Below are positions 5,715-14,720 of a stretch of 32,862 nucleotides of DNA, piece after piece. The notes under the pieces are model-generated. The model searched no databases. It saw only the letters and a program-made list of their open reading frames with translations, and was not told the origin of the DNA. The stretch spans positions 1-32,862 of the forward strand of contig JAGXSJ010000119.1 in assembly GCA_018333895.1 (NCBI GenBank). Reading direction: 5' to 3'. The position numbers and the translations under genes are program-made. How positions within the stretch are numbered: position 1 is the stretch's first letter; the number at the start of each line of letters is the position of its first letter. This DNA comes from Truepera sp. (GTDB taxonomy: Bacteria > Deinococcota > Deinococci > Deinococcales > Trueperaceae).

Positions 5715-6677
5715 ATGATCCTGATCGTTGCCGACCATAAAGACGGTGCGTTGCGCAAGAGCACCTTGGAGCTAGTGAACGCAGCCAGAGCGCTCGCCGA
5801 GGGCCTGGGGGGCGAGGTTGCCGGACTCGCCATCGGTGATAGCCGCGCGGCTGACGCGCTAGCCAAGCTGGTGCCGCGTGTGTACAGCGTCACCGGCGAA
5901 GAGCTTGCGGAGTTCCGCGCTGAGAGCTATACCACCGTCGTCAGTCACGTTGCCAAGGAGAAAGGGGCTAAGGCGATCCTGATCTCCGCCTCCCGTGCGG
6001 GCCTCTCGTATAGCCCGCGCGTGGCGCTACGGCTGGGTGTGCCCTTGCTCGAGGACGTGATCTACCTCGAAGTTGAAGGTGAGCATGTTATCGCCAAGCG
6101 CTACAGCTACCTCTCGCGGGTGACCGAGACGGTCCGCGCCGAAAGCCTGCCGGTGGTGGTCAGCGTCAAGCCGAACACCTTTCCTGCGGCTCCAGCAGGC
6201 GAAAGCGGCCAGGTCGAGACGCTGGCGGTGCCGCTGGGTGAGCGCGATAGCCGCGTTAAGGTCGGTGAAAAGAGCAAGGCCATCATCGGCCGGGTAGCGC
6301 TTGAAGAGGCGGCGGTGGTGGTGGCTGGTGGGCGTGGTGTGGGGAGCGCCGAAGGCTTTACTGAGCTGCTCGAGCCGCTAGCCGATGTGCTGGGTGCCGG
6401 AATCGGCGCTACCCGGGCAGTAGTGGACGCCGGCTGGCGCCCCCATGCCGAGCAGATCGGGCAGACCGGTAAAACCATCGCACCGAACCTCTACCTCGGG
6501 CTGGGAGTGTCAGGGGCGGTGCAGCACTTAAGCGGCATGAACCGCGCTAAGGTGGTGGTGGCGATCAACAAGGACGCCGACGCACCTATCTTCAAAGTGG
6601 CCGATTACGGGATAGTGGGTGACCTGCACGCTGTAGTGCCGCCTTTAATCGAAGCGCTTAAGACTGTTAAAGAGTAG
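5715..6677 (+). CDS. etfA: Electron transfer flavoprotein alpha subunit
   Basis: A 320-residue EtfA. The N-terminal ETF domain is followed by the C-terminal FAD domain, with GQTGKTIAPNLYLGLGVSGA and then VVAINKDADAPIFKVADYG (about residues 252-300), the diagnostic EtfA signature. It pairs with EtfB to move electrons from flavin dehydrogenases to the membrane. ATG 5715 lies behind AAAGGA. A GNAT gene follows after four bases, probably in the same transcript. Confidence 0.95.
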   Translation: MILIVADHKDGALRKSTLELVNAARALAEGLGGEVAGLAIGDSRAADALAKLVPRVYSVTGEELAEFRAESYTTVVSHVAKEKGAKAILISASRAGLSYSPRVALRLGVPLLEDVIYLEVEGEHVIAKRYSYLSRVTETVRAESLPVVVSVKPNTFPAAPAGESGQVETLAVPLGERDSRVKVGEKSKAIIGRVALEEAAVVVAGGRGVGSAEGFTELLEPLADVLGAGIGATRAVVDAGWRPHAEQIGQTGKTIAPNLYLGLGVSGAVQHLSGMNRAKVVVAINKDADAPIFKVADYGIVGDLHAVVPPLIEALKTVKE

Positions 6678-6681
6678 TTCG

Positions 6682-7125
6682 GTGGGTATTGTTCGCCGCG
6701 CCGTGCTTGACGACCTGCCGGCCCTAGTAGCGCTCGAGCAGTTTTTTCCGGGTGACCGGCTGTCACGCCGCAAGCTGCGCTACTTCCTCAAGGCCCATGC
6801 TGATCTCTGGGTCTTTGAAGAGGCCGGCGCCATCCTGGGCGATGCGGTGGTCTTGTACCGCCAGGGTTCACCCGCTGCGCGGCTCTACTCGCTAATCGTC
6901 CATCCCACAGCGCGGGGGCGTGGAGTTGCCGCTGCGCTGCTCGAGCACGCCGAGCAGGCGGCGCTGGACTGCGGTTGCCTGCTGATGCGGCTCGAAGTGC
7001 GCGAGGACAACCTGGCTGCCCTTCGGCTGTACCAAAAGCACGGCTATCAGGTGATTGGGCGCACGGCGGACTACTATCAAGACCACGGCAGCGCAATCCG
7101 CATGCGCAAGGAGCTGGCCCGCTAG
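6682..7125 (+). CDS. GNAT-family N-acetyltransferase
   Basis: A 147-residue GCN5-related acetyltransferase. The acetyl-CoA pyrophosphate loop is seen as PTARGRGVAAALL (about residues 75-87), followed by the typical LRLYQKHGYQVIGR segment near the C-terminus. The start is GTG 6682, four bases after the etfA stop, with only a weak AAAGAG upstream. The substrate is unknown; it resembles RimI-like amino-group acetyltransferases. It faces, across 154 nt, a RimK-like ATP-grasp gene and an RLAN-like gene. GNAT enzymes of this size are known from peptide-ligase clusters containing RLAN and ATP-grasp domains, so a joint pathway is possible despite the opposite strand. Confidence 0.85.
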   Translation: MGIVRRAVLDDLPALVALEQFFPGDRLSRRKLRYFLKAHADLWVFEEAGAILGDAVVLYRQGSPAARLYSLIVHPTARGRGVAAALLEHAEQAALDCGCLLMRLEVREDNLAALRLYQKHGYQVIGRTADYYQDHGSAIRMRKELAR

Positions 7126-7210
7126 TGCGTTGCCCTCAAAGCCTTTCGGCGCTTAGGCTCCGTTCGCAGGAGAGCAGGACTGGTGCAGCATCCCGAAACG
7201 TATGCCGCTA

Positions 7211-7230
7211 TCGCTCTTCGTAAGGAGCGA
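7211..7230. terminator. Small hairpin between convergent genes
   Basis: TCGCTC (7211-7216) pairs with GAGCGA (7225-7230) in the 154-nt gap between the converging GNAT and ATP-grasp genes. There is no T-run. It could act as a weak bidirectional transcript end. Nothing else recognisable lies in this gap. Confidence 0.25.
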
Positions 7231-7279
7231 ACAACTTCCAAGAAGCTGCACTAGTTCGTTAAAGCACGGCTACAGGCGG

Positions 7280-8152
7280 TCAGTCGCCTGCTAGGTGCTG
7301 AATTATGTGGTGGTAGATCTCGGGGTTGGCTTGATCCTCATTGCCGGCGTCGATGTTGGGGTTATCGTTGACCTCGATGACGTAGTACTCACTGCCCACC
7401 TCCTTGATATCGATACCGTAAAGGCTGCTACCGACAGCTTTGGCGGCCTTGAGCGCCACCTTGAGCAGCTTGGGGTCGGCAGCATCTTTGGCAATACCGA
7501 TGGTGCGGGCCCAGTCACCATTGTTGCTACGCTCCATCAACTTCCACTTGTCCTGAGCAAAAAGGTACTTAACGACCGCCAACACCTGGCCAGCGAGCGT
7601 AATCACCCGCCAATCAAAGTCGCTAGGCATGTACTGCTGCACCACAATCCGGTCGGCCCGGCGCAAGAAGCGCTTGCCGATGCGCACAAACTCCTCAACG
7701 GTGCTGGCCTTCTCGACATAAGCGCTGAAGCTCGAATTGGGCGCCTTGAGCACCAGCGGCATTCCCATCGCCTCGAATAGCTCGCGGGCGTTCTCCTCAT
7801 TGACCTCTTTGCTGTCTAAAAAGCTGGTATCGGGCATGGGTACCCGGTGGGCCATCAGCCGCCGGTACATGTTGACCTTATCGCAGCAGATGCGGATGCT
7901 CTCGCTTGAATCGATGACCCGCATCCCCTTTAGCTCGGCTAGCCGGGCTACTACGTAGGCGGTATTGAGCGGATCGGTCAGGGCCCGGATGAAAACCGCG
8001 TCGTAGTTGCCCAGGTACTTCAACTCGCCCTTGAACAGAAAATCAAGTTGATGCCCTAGCTCAAAGGCAGCCAGCCGAAAGTTGGTCAGCGCGGTCAGTT
8101 CGATCGAGCTGCGGATGTTGTGGCGCTCAGTAAAAATCGCTATCTTTGCCAT
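7280..8152 (-). CDS. RimK-like ATP-grasp amino-acid/peptide ligase
   Basis: A 290-residue ATP-grasp protein. The nucleotide-binding lysine is in MPLVLKAPNSSFS (K136), the adenine-side segment is VVQQYMPSDFDWRV (about 170-183), and the metal-binding end is IEVNDNPNID (E260, N262, N264). Such RimK relatives join an amino group to a carboxylate using ATP, for example glutamylation of proteins or small peptides. Its start lies 13 bases inside the end of the upstream RLAN-like gene, with GGGGAG as Shine-Dalgarno, so the two are translated together. In many bacteria the RLAN domain and this ATP-grasp domain are one polypeptide; here they are separate. The substrate is unknown. Confidence 0.88.
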   Translation of the reverse strand: MAKIAIFTERHNIRSSIELTALTNFRLAAFELGHQLDFLFKGELKYLGNYDAVFIRALTDPLNTAYVVARLAELKGMRVIDSSESIRICCDKVNMYRRLMAHRVPMPDTSFLDSKEVNEENARELFEAMGMPLVLKAPNSSFSAYVEKASTVEEFVRIGKRFLRRADRIVVQQYMPSDFDWRVITLAGQVLAVVKYLFAQDKWKLMERSNNGDWARTIGIAKDAADPKLLKVALKAAKAVGSSLYGIDIKEVGSEYYVIEVNDNPNIDAGNEDQANPEIYHHIIQHLAGD

Positions 8153-8778
8153 GTCCCCAAACTCCCCAGGAGCTTCTTTTCGTTGAGCGTGAGGTCATCA
8201 AACGGCAGAGGTTCGATAGCCGAGAACAGGTAGTCACTGGTGGTGACTATCACGCGCACCCTCATCAGCGGTAGTTTGAAAACCTCGAAGACACGCTTGG
8301 CAAAACTGCCGTACTCCTTGACCAAGGTGCGGCCTAAGACACAGCGCACTGCGTCGATGCGGTAGTCACCAGGGAGCTTCTGACAGATAGCAGCATACTT
8401 GCCGGTCATCGTTAGCGTACGCAGTTTGGCTGTGACCACCTCACCATCAAGCACAATTTCATATTTGGTGGAGAAAGGATTGATCGGATAAGCCAGCACC
8501 GGCGGCGCCAGCTTATCCACCACGATATCGTAGCCTGGAACAGCTAACTGGTGCTGCCGGGCTTTTTCCATGGCGATGGGGACAACGTAGGCGTCGAGCG
8601 CATCGGCGGTGGTTGGGAACACCGCAATTCCCTGTAGTTCGGCCTCTAGCGAGCTGTAGTAGCCATCGGTCAGGTAGCTGTAGTCGCCGGTCATATTGAA
8701 ATAACAGGGCTCGGGCCAATCTGGGCCATAGCCGGTCAGGGTCTCGGGGTTGGCCTTAAAGAGGATGGCGGCGCTCAC
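8140..8778 (-). CDS. RLAN-like domain protein (partner of RimK-like ligase)
   Basis: A 212-residue protein. The segment YFNMTGDYSYLTDGYYSSLE followed by AELQGIAVFPT (about residues 26-57) resembles the RimK-like ATP-grasp N-terminal (RLAN) domain, whose hallmark is a strand, an S/D-Y-x-Y motif, GYY-SLLAEARG and a following V-x-P strand. In other bacteria this domain is fused in front of the ATP-grasp ligase; here it is a stand-alone gene overlapping it by 13 bases. The start is GTG 8778, with a TANNNT element six bases upstream and no Shine-Dalgarno. The role is presumably substrate recognition for the ligase. Family assignment is from pattern only. Confidence 0.65.
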   Translation of the reverse strand: MSAAILFKANPETLTGYGPDWPEPCYFNMTGDYSYLTDGYYSSLEAELQGIAVFPTTADALDAYVVPIAMEKARQHQLAVPGYDIVVDKLAPPVLAYPINPFSTKYEIVLDGEVVTAKLRTLTMTGKYAAICQKLPGDYRIDAVRCVLGRTLVKEYGSFAKRVFEVFKLPLMRVRVIVTTSDYLFSAIEPLPFDDLTLNEKKLLGSLGTWQR

Positions 8779-8784
8779 GGCGTC

Positions 8785-8790
8785 ACACTA
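8785..8790 (-). promoter_or_regulatory. Leaderless-type -10 of the RLAN/ATP-grasp operon
   Basis: TAGTGT on the minus strand, six bases before GTG 8778, places the transcription start at about the start codon. No clear -35 is seen. Confidence 0.4.
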
Positions 8791-8824
8791 GGCCAGGGGA
8801 GAGCATAACTAGGTCGCTTACTGA

Positions 8825-8840
8825 GGGGGGGGAGGGGGGG
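8825..8840 (+). repeat. G8-A-G7 tract
   Basis: An almost pure guanine run (eight G, one A, seven G) lies in the gap between the RLAN-like gene and pgk. It could form a quadruplex, vary in length by slippage, or be a sequencing-sensitive homopolymer. Confidence 0.8.
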
Positions 8841-8941
8841 AGAGGATCACCTCGTGGCATGCCCGTCAAGTATACGCCCCTATGGTGATGCCTGTGTGAT
8901 CTGCTCGCTCCTCGCTTTGCTCGGGTCAGCACGGAAGTAGT

Positions 8942-8988
8942 GGGATGTGGGCAGTGGGAAGTAGGGAAACCCTCACAACCCACAACCC
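8942..8988 (+). repeat. Canonical G-quadruplex motif followed by C-rich complement
   Basis: Four GGG tracts (8942-8944, 8949-8951, 8956-8958, 8964-8966) with loops of 4, 4 and 5 bases satisfy the standard quadruplex pattern. Three CCC tracts follow (8970-8972, 8979-8981, 8986-8988), so the segment could instead fold as an imperfect hairpin. It lies downstream of pgk and upstream of the RLAN/ATP-grasp genes, both on the minus strand. Confidence 0.65.
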
Positions 8989-8999
8989 GTTTTGCCCCT

Positions 9000-9047
9000 A
9001 CTCGAATACTCGAATACTCGAATACTTGAATACTCGAATACTCGACT
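9000..9047 (+). repeat. Tandem 8-bp repeat, six copies
   Basis: Six head-to-tail copies of ACTCGAAT fill 9000-9047, with one change in copy 4 (ACTTGAAT) and one in copy 6 (ACTCGACT). The array ends six bases before the pgk stop codon. Tandem arrays of this kind change copy number by slippage and could serve as a strain marker or alter the pgk 3' untranslated region. Confidence 0.92.
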
Positions 9048-9053
9048 ACTGAT

Positions 9054-10238
9054 TTACTTGCTCAGTGCGGCGATGCCGGGCAGCGTCTTACCTTCTAAGA
9101 ACTCGAGCGACGCCCCACCGCCGGTGGAGATGTGGCTGATCTGGTGGGCGACACCGGCGGCATTGACCGCTGCTACCGAATCGCCGCCGCCTACCACGGT
9201 GAAGGCGTCAAGCTGGGCGACCGTCTCGGCGATGGCCTTGGTGCCGACATCGAAGGGCGGGGTTTCAAACACGCCCAAGGGGCCGTTCCAAAGGACCATC
9301 TTGGCGCCTTGCAGAAGGTGCTGATAGCGCTTAATGGCCGCTGGGCCGGCATCTAGCCCCAGCCAACCGGCGGGGATGGCGTCGGAGGGGTAGATTTTGG
9401 TGGCGACACCACCGGCGATCTGCTCGGCGCAGACCGAGTCCGGCGGCAGGTGTAGCTTCACCCCCTGGGCCTGGGCTTTTTCGAGCAGCTCGCGGGCTAG
9501 CGCCAGCTTGTCATCCTCGACCAATGAGTTACCGACCTGCCCACCCTGAGCTTTGAAGAAGGTGTAGGCCATGGCCCCGCCAATGAGGATCTCGTCCACC
9601 ACGTTCAACAGGTTTTCGATTACACCGATCTTGTCCGAGACCTTGGCGCCGCCCAGGATTACCTTGAACGGCTTGTCGGGGTTTGCTAGCAGCTTACTGA
9701 GCACCGCGACCTCGCGCTCCAAGAGCAGTCCGGCGGCGCTCGGTAGCAACTTAGCTACCGCTTCGGTGCTGGCATGCGCCCGGTGGGCTGCGCCGAAGGC
9801 GTCGTTCACATAGGCCTCGGCATAGCTGGCAAGGGCTCGAGCCATCTCCAGGTCGTTCTTGGTTTCGCGCTTGTCGAAGCGGGTGTTTTCCAGCACCGTC
9901 ACGCTACCCGCCGGGGCTGCCGCTACGAAGGTGGCCTGCTCTGGGCTGGCCGGGCCGCTAACTGGCGCGTAGCGCACCTCGCGCTTGAGCAGCTCGGCTA
10001 GCCGTGCGGCGACCGGCCCCATACGGTACTTCTCCTCTGGACCTTCCTTGGGGCGCCCTAAGTGGCTCATCAGAAACAGCGTGGCACCTTCAGCTAGCAG
10101 GCGCTTAAGAGTTGGCAGGGTGGCGCGAATGCGACTGTCGTCGGTGACCCGGCCTTCTTTGAGCGGTACGTTGAAATCCACTCTGACTAGGACTCGCTTG
10201 CCGGTTACGTCGAGGGTATCGAGGGTCGCTAGCTTCAT
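9054..10238 (-). CDS. pgk: Phosphoglycerate kinase
   Basis: A 394-residue glycolytic kinase transferring phosphate between 1,3-bisphosphoglycerate and ADP. The N-terminal LVRVDFNVPL, the FLMSHLGRP segment and the VNDAFGAAHRAHAS segment bind phosphoglycerate. Near the C-terminus WNGPLGVFE and TVVGGGDSVAAV form the nucleotide site. ATG 10238 follows GGAGAAC; an upstream GTG at 10271 lies in a hairpin and lacks support. It is downstream of gap on the same strand with 60 bases between, the common gap-pgk order. Confidence 0.97.
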   Translation of the reverse strand: MKLATLDTLDVTGKRVLVRVDFNVPLKEGRVTDDSRIRATLPTLKRLLAEGATLFLMSHLGRPKEGPEEKYRMGPVAARLAELLKREVRYAPVSGPASPEQATFVAAAPAGSVTVLENTRFDKRETKNDLEMARALASYAEAYVNDAFGAAHRAHASTEAVAKLLPSAAGLLLEREVAVLSKLLANPDKPFKVILGGAKVSDKIGVIENLLNVVDEILIGGAMAYTFFKAQGGQVGNSLVEDDKLALARELLEKAQAQGVKLHLPPDSVCAEQIAGGVATKIYPSDAIPAGWLGLDAGPAAIKRYQHLLQGAKMVLWNGPLGVFETPPFDVGTKAIAETVAQLDAFTVVGGGDSVAAVNAAGVAHQISHISTGGGASLEFLEGKTLPGIAALSK

Positions 10239-10259
10239 AAGTTCTCCAATCGACACGAT

Positions 10260-10282
10260 AGGGGCGACCACAGGTCGCCCCT
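10260..10282 (-). promoter_or_regulatory. Perfect hairpin between gap and pgk
   Basis: Ten base pairs (AGGGGCGACC / GGTCGCCCCT) close a three-base loop in the gap-pgk spacer. No T-run follows on the minus strand, so it is more likely an mRNA processing or stability element than a terminator. It sits about 20 nt upstream of the pgk start and could set the gap:pgk expression ratio. Confidence 0.5.
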
Positions 10283-10297
10283 TGACTGGTCACTGAC

Positions 10298-11353
<1,056 letters not shown>

Positions 11354-14300
11354 CTAACCCGCGCGCGTGAGGGAGGTGCCAAGGAACGAAAGTCCCTCAC
11401 CGGTGTCTTTGGCTAGGCTAATGCTCAGCGCTACGCCGTCGACTGCGGCCTCCTCGCGATATTGCGGGTGGTCGAGGCTAGAGAGTTGTACCGCGGTTGC
11501 CAGCACCTCGGCCTTGATCGCCTCTAGATGGGCAGTGATGGCGGCTAGCAGCTCGCCCGAGGTCTCGAAGCTTAGCCTTATGGTGTCGGAGACCGCTAGT
11601 CCGGCGTTCTTGCGGGCGTTTTGCACCAGCCGGATCACTTCGCGAGCCAGCCCTTCGCGCACTAGTTCCGGCGTGAGCTGAGCGTTGAGTGCGACTAAGT
11701 AGCCACGGTCTTCCAGCGCGACGTAGCCCGCTGGACTCTTGGCATCGATCAAGAACGCTTCAGGCTCGAAAGTATGGACCGCACCGGCCAGGGTAAGCTC
11801 GGTCACCCGCCCTTCGCGGATGTTGCGGGCGATCAGCCGACCGTCGATCTCTGCCAACACCTTCTTTAGCTCCGGGATGAGCTTGCCCAGGCGCTTGCCC
11901 ACGATGGGGAGGTTGGGTTTGACGGTGTAGTCCACGAAGTCGGCGGTGACGTCTAGGTAAGTGACCGCCTTGACGTTAAGCTCGTCGCGGAGCTGCTCTT
12001 CCAGGCGCTTTAGGCCCTTTAGCTCATCGTTGCTGCGAGGGCGCACTAGCACCCCGGGGAGCGGTTGGCGGATCTTGATCTGGGTAGCGGCCCGGGCGGC
12101 ACGGCCTAGCTCGACAACCCGGATAAGGGTGTTCATGTCGCTGAGTAGGCCCTCGTCGATAAGAGCCGGATCGTGAGTCGGCCAGTCGGTGAGGTGTACC
12201 GACTCGGGTGCAGTCGGTGCCATTGAGAGCACCAAGTTGCGATAGATGGCCTCGGCGGTAAAGGGGGCCAGCGGGGCCAGCAGCTTGCTAACCGTGACCA
12301 GCGCCTCGTAAAGGGTCTGGTAGGCGGCCTGCTTGTCCTCATCGTGGGCGCTCTTCCAGAAGCGGCGGCGGTTGCGGCGCACATACCAGTTAGAGAGATC
12401 CTCGACCACAAAGTCACGGATGGCGCGGCTGGCGCCGGTCGGGTCATAAGCGTCGAGCTGCGCCGTGACCTCTTTAATCAGCCGGTGGAGCTTGGCGACC
12501 AGCCAGCGGTCGATGTCAGGGCGGCTCTGAACCGGTACCTTATGTGTCAGCTCCGGGCGGTCAAGGTTGGCGTAGAGCACGAAGAAGCTGTAGCTGTTCC
12601 AGAGGGTCATGAAGAAGTCGCGCAGCGTCTCCTCGACCAGAGCTTGCGAGAAGCGCTTGGAGTTGCCCGGCGGGCTGCTGCTGTAGAGATACCAGCGCAG
12701 CGCGTCGGCCCCTTGGGCATTGAGGACCAGCCACGGATCGACCGCATTGCCGCGCGACTTGGACATCTTTTCGCCCTTTTCGTCGGTGATGTGGCCCAGG
12801 CAGATGACGTGCTTAAAGGCGCTGGTGTCTTTGGCGATACCGCCTACCGCCAGCGCGCCGGGAGGGCGCTTAGCCTCTTCGCCGGAGTCGGTAAGCAGCG
12901 TGGCTAAGGCGTGCAAACTATAAAACCAGCCGCGGGTCTGGTCGATGGCTTCGCAGATGAAGTCAGCCGGGAAGCTCTCAGCCAACTTAGCCTGATTCTC
13001 GAACGGATAGTGCCACTGCGCGTAGGGCATGGCGCCCGATTCGAACCAGACATCCACCGTGTAAGGGAGGCGTGAGAAGGTCTTGCCGTTCCTGGTGAAG
13101 GTAAGCTCATCGACATACGGGCGATGGAGGTTAAGCCCGCTTAGGTCGCGGCTGGTGAGCTGCTCGAGCTCTGCTACGCTCCCCACGCAAACATGTTCCT
13201 GTCCGTCCTCGCTGACCCAGATCGGCAGCGGCGCCCCCCAGTAGCGCTCACGGCTTATGGCCCAATCGACGTTGTTCTCCAGCCACTTGCCGAAGCGCCC
13301 ATCGCGGATATGTTCGGGGTACCAGTGGAGTTGCTGATTATTGGCGATCAGCCGGTCTTTGACGGCGGTGGTGCGCAGATACCAGGAGCTCTTGGCGTAA
13401 TAGAGCAGCGGCGTATCGCAGCGCCAACAGAAGGGGTAGGCGTGAACGACGCGCTCGCTGCGATACAACAGGCCGCGTGCTGCTAGGTCGCGGATGATGG
13501 CTTGATCGGCCTCCTTGAAAAACTGCCCGGAATAGGGGCCGGGGGTGCTGGCACCGGGCGCGGCGACCTCCGGCATCACCGCACCGGCGAGATCGACCGA
13601 AAACAGCGTGGGGAGGCCGCGCTTCTTGCCGATCTCCAAATCGCCATAAGCTGGCGCGATGTGGACTACGCCGGTGCCGTCCATAAGGCTGACTGTCTCG
13701 TCGGCGATGACCCGGTAGCCCCGGCTTAAGTCTTCGCCGGCGGGCACGCGCCCCTGCAAGAGAGGCTGGTAGGTAAGGCCGACTAGTACCTCTCCGGGGA
13801 AGGTGCGAACGACCTGATACGTCTCGCCGAACACCTGGGGTAAGCGCTCCGCCGCCAGGATATAGTGGTCGCGCGCCTCTTCGCCATGGGCGGCAGAGGC
13901 CGTAACCAGCGCGTAGGTAGCGTCCGCCTTAACCGCTAGCGCGGTGTTGGCGGCCAGTGTCCAGGGGGTCGTAGTCCAGGCCAGGATGTAGACCGGCTGC
14001 GCCTCGCCTGGGCCGATTATCCCTCGCGCCCGCAGCTCCTCTGGCTGGGCCGGGAACTTGGGCCACACCGAAGGGTCGTCCACCTCGTCCTGAAAGCCTA
14101 GGCTCACCTCGTGGTCGGCTAGGCTGGTGTTGCAGCGCGGGCAGTGCATGGTGACCTTATAGTCCTCAAACAACAGGCCGCGTTCAAAGAGGGTCTTTAG
14201 CACCCACCAGCAGGACTCGATATAGCGGTTGTCGTAGGTGATGTAAGGGTCATCCAGATCGATCCAGAAGCCGATCCGCTCGGTCATGGCGTTCCAGTCC

Positions 14301-14683
14301 TGGATGTACTCGAAGGCCGAGGCCTGGCAGAGCTGGTTGAACTCGGCGATACCGTAGGCTTCGATATCCTTCTTGCCGGTAAAACCGAGCCGCTTTTCGA
14401 CCTCTAACTCGACCGGCAGGCCGTGGGTGTCCCAGCCGCCTTTGCGCTCGACCCGGTAGCCCTGCATGGTCTTATAGCGCGGGAAGAGGTCTTTATAGGC
14501 CCGGCTGATGACGTGGTGGAGACCGGGCTTGCCGTTGGCGGTAGGCGGCCCTTCGTAAAAGACGTAGCTGCCACGTGCCGGCTTGGCCACCGACCGGCGG
14601 AAGATGTCGCGCTCGAGCCAGAAGTCGAGCACCCCTTGCTCGAGCGCGGGGAAACTGACGCTGCTAGGTACACCTTGAAACAC
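11354..14683 (-). CDS. ileS: Isoleucyl-tRNA synthetase, type 2 (long form) with GLHH signature
   Basis: A 1109-residue class I synthetase charging tRNA-Ile, with Rossmann core, editing domain, KMSKSRGN loop and a long C-terminal region. Type 2 features include the length, FESGAMPYAQWHYPF and the DQTRGWFYSL block. The first signature motif, normally HIGH, reads GLHH (residues 54-57, bases 14513-14524) in TANGKPGLHHV, an altered form found in a subset of type 2 enzymes. The start GTG 14683 lies five bases after GGAGGT; the longer frame starting at ATG 14743 runs through the T-box and is rejected. An isoleucine T-box precedes it, so expression should rise when uncharged tRNA-Ile accumulates. Confidence 0.96.
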   Translation of the reverse strand: MFQGVPSSVSFPALEQGVLDFWLERDIFRRSVAKPARGSYVFYEGPPTANGKPGLHHVISRAYKDLFPRYKTMQGYRVERKGGWDTHGLPVELEVEKRLGFTGKKDIEAYGIAEFNQLCQASAFEYIQDWNAMTERIGFWIDLDDPYITYDNRYIESCWWVLKTLFERGLLFEDYKVTMHCPRCNTSLADHEVSLGFQDEVDDPSVWPKFPAQPEELRARGIIGPGEAQPVYILAWTTTPWTLAANTALAVKADATYALVTASAAHGEEARDHYILAAERLPQVFGETYQVVRTFPGEVLVGLTYQPLLQGRVPAGEDLSRGYRVIADETVSLMDGTGVVHIAPAYGDLEIGKKRGLPTLFSVDLAGAVMPEVAAPGASTPGPYSGQFFKEADQAIIRDLAARGLLYRSERVVHAYPFCWRCDTPLLYYAKSSWYLRTTAVKDRLIANNQQLHWYPEHIRDGRFGKWLENNVDWAISRERYWGAPLPIWVSEDGQEHVCVGSVAELEQLTSRDLSGLNLHRPYVDELTFTRNGKTFSRLPYTVDVWFESGAMPYAQWHYPFENQAKLAESFPADFICEAIDQTRGWFYSLHALATLLTDSGEEAKRPPGALAVGGIAKDTSAFKHVICLGHITDEKGEKMSKSRGNAVDPWLVLNAQGADALRWYLYSSSPPGNSKRFSQALVEETLRDFFMTLWNSYSFFVLYANLDRPELTHKVPVQSRPDIDRWLVAKLHRLIKEVTAQLDAYDPTGASRAIRDFVVEDLSNWYVRRNRRRFWKSAHDEDKQAAYQTLYEALVTVSKLLAPLAPFTAEAIYRNLVLSMAPTAPESVHLTDWPTHDPALIDEGLLSDMNTLIRVVELGRAARAATQIKIRQPLPGVLVRPRSNDELKGLKRLEEQLRDELNVKAVTYLDVTADFVDYTVKPNLPIVGKRLGKLIPELKKVLAEIDGRLIARNIREGRVTELTLAGAVHTFEPEAFLIDAKSPAGYVALEDRGYLVALNAQLTPELVREGLAREVIRLVQNARKNAGLAVSDTIRLSFETSGELLAAITAHLEAIKAEVLATAVQLSSLDHPQYREEAAVDGVALSISLAKDTGEGLSFLGTSLTRAG

Positions 14684-14695
14684 TGCTACCTCCAC

Positions 14696-14720
14696 AAAAA
14701 ACGCCCCAAACTCTGGCGTT
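14696..14720 (-). terminator. T-box-controlled terminator
   Basis: AACGCC (14720-14715) pairs with GGCGT and the following T residues, ending in a run of six T just before the GGAGGT of ileS. It overlaps the antiterminator-competent sequence as expected for a transcriptional T-box. Confidence 0.8.

Noticed and set aside
6107-6478. Minus-strand ORF inside etfA
   Set aside because: Antisense to the conserved FAD domain; Ser/Thr/Pro-rich shadow.
9000-9047. CRISPR array
   Set aside because: The units are 8 bp and contiguous, without spacers; it is a simple tandem repeat.
12344-12907. Long plus-strand ORF inside ileS
   Set aside because: Shadow of ileS on the opposite strand, with no family motif or independent start signal; common in GC-rich DNA.
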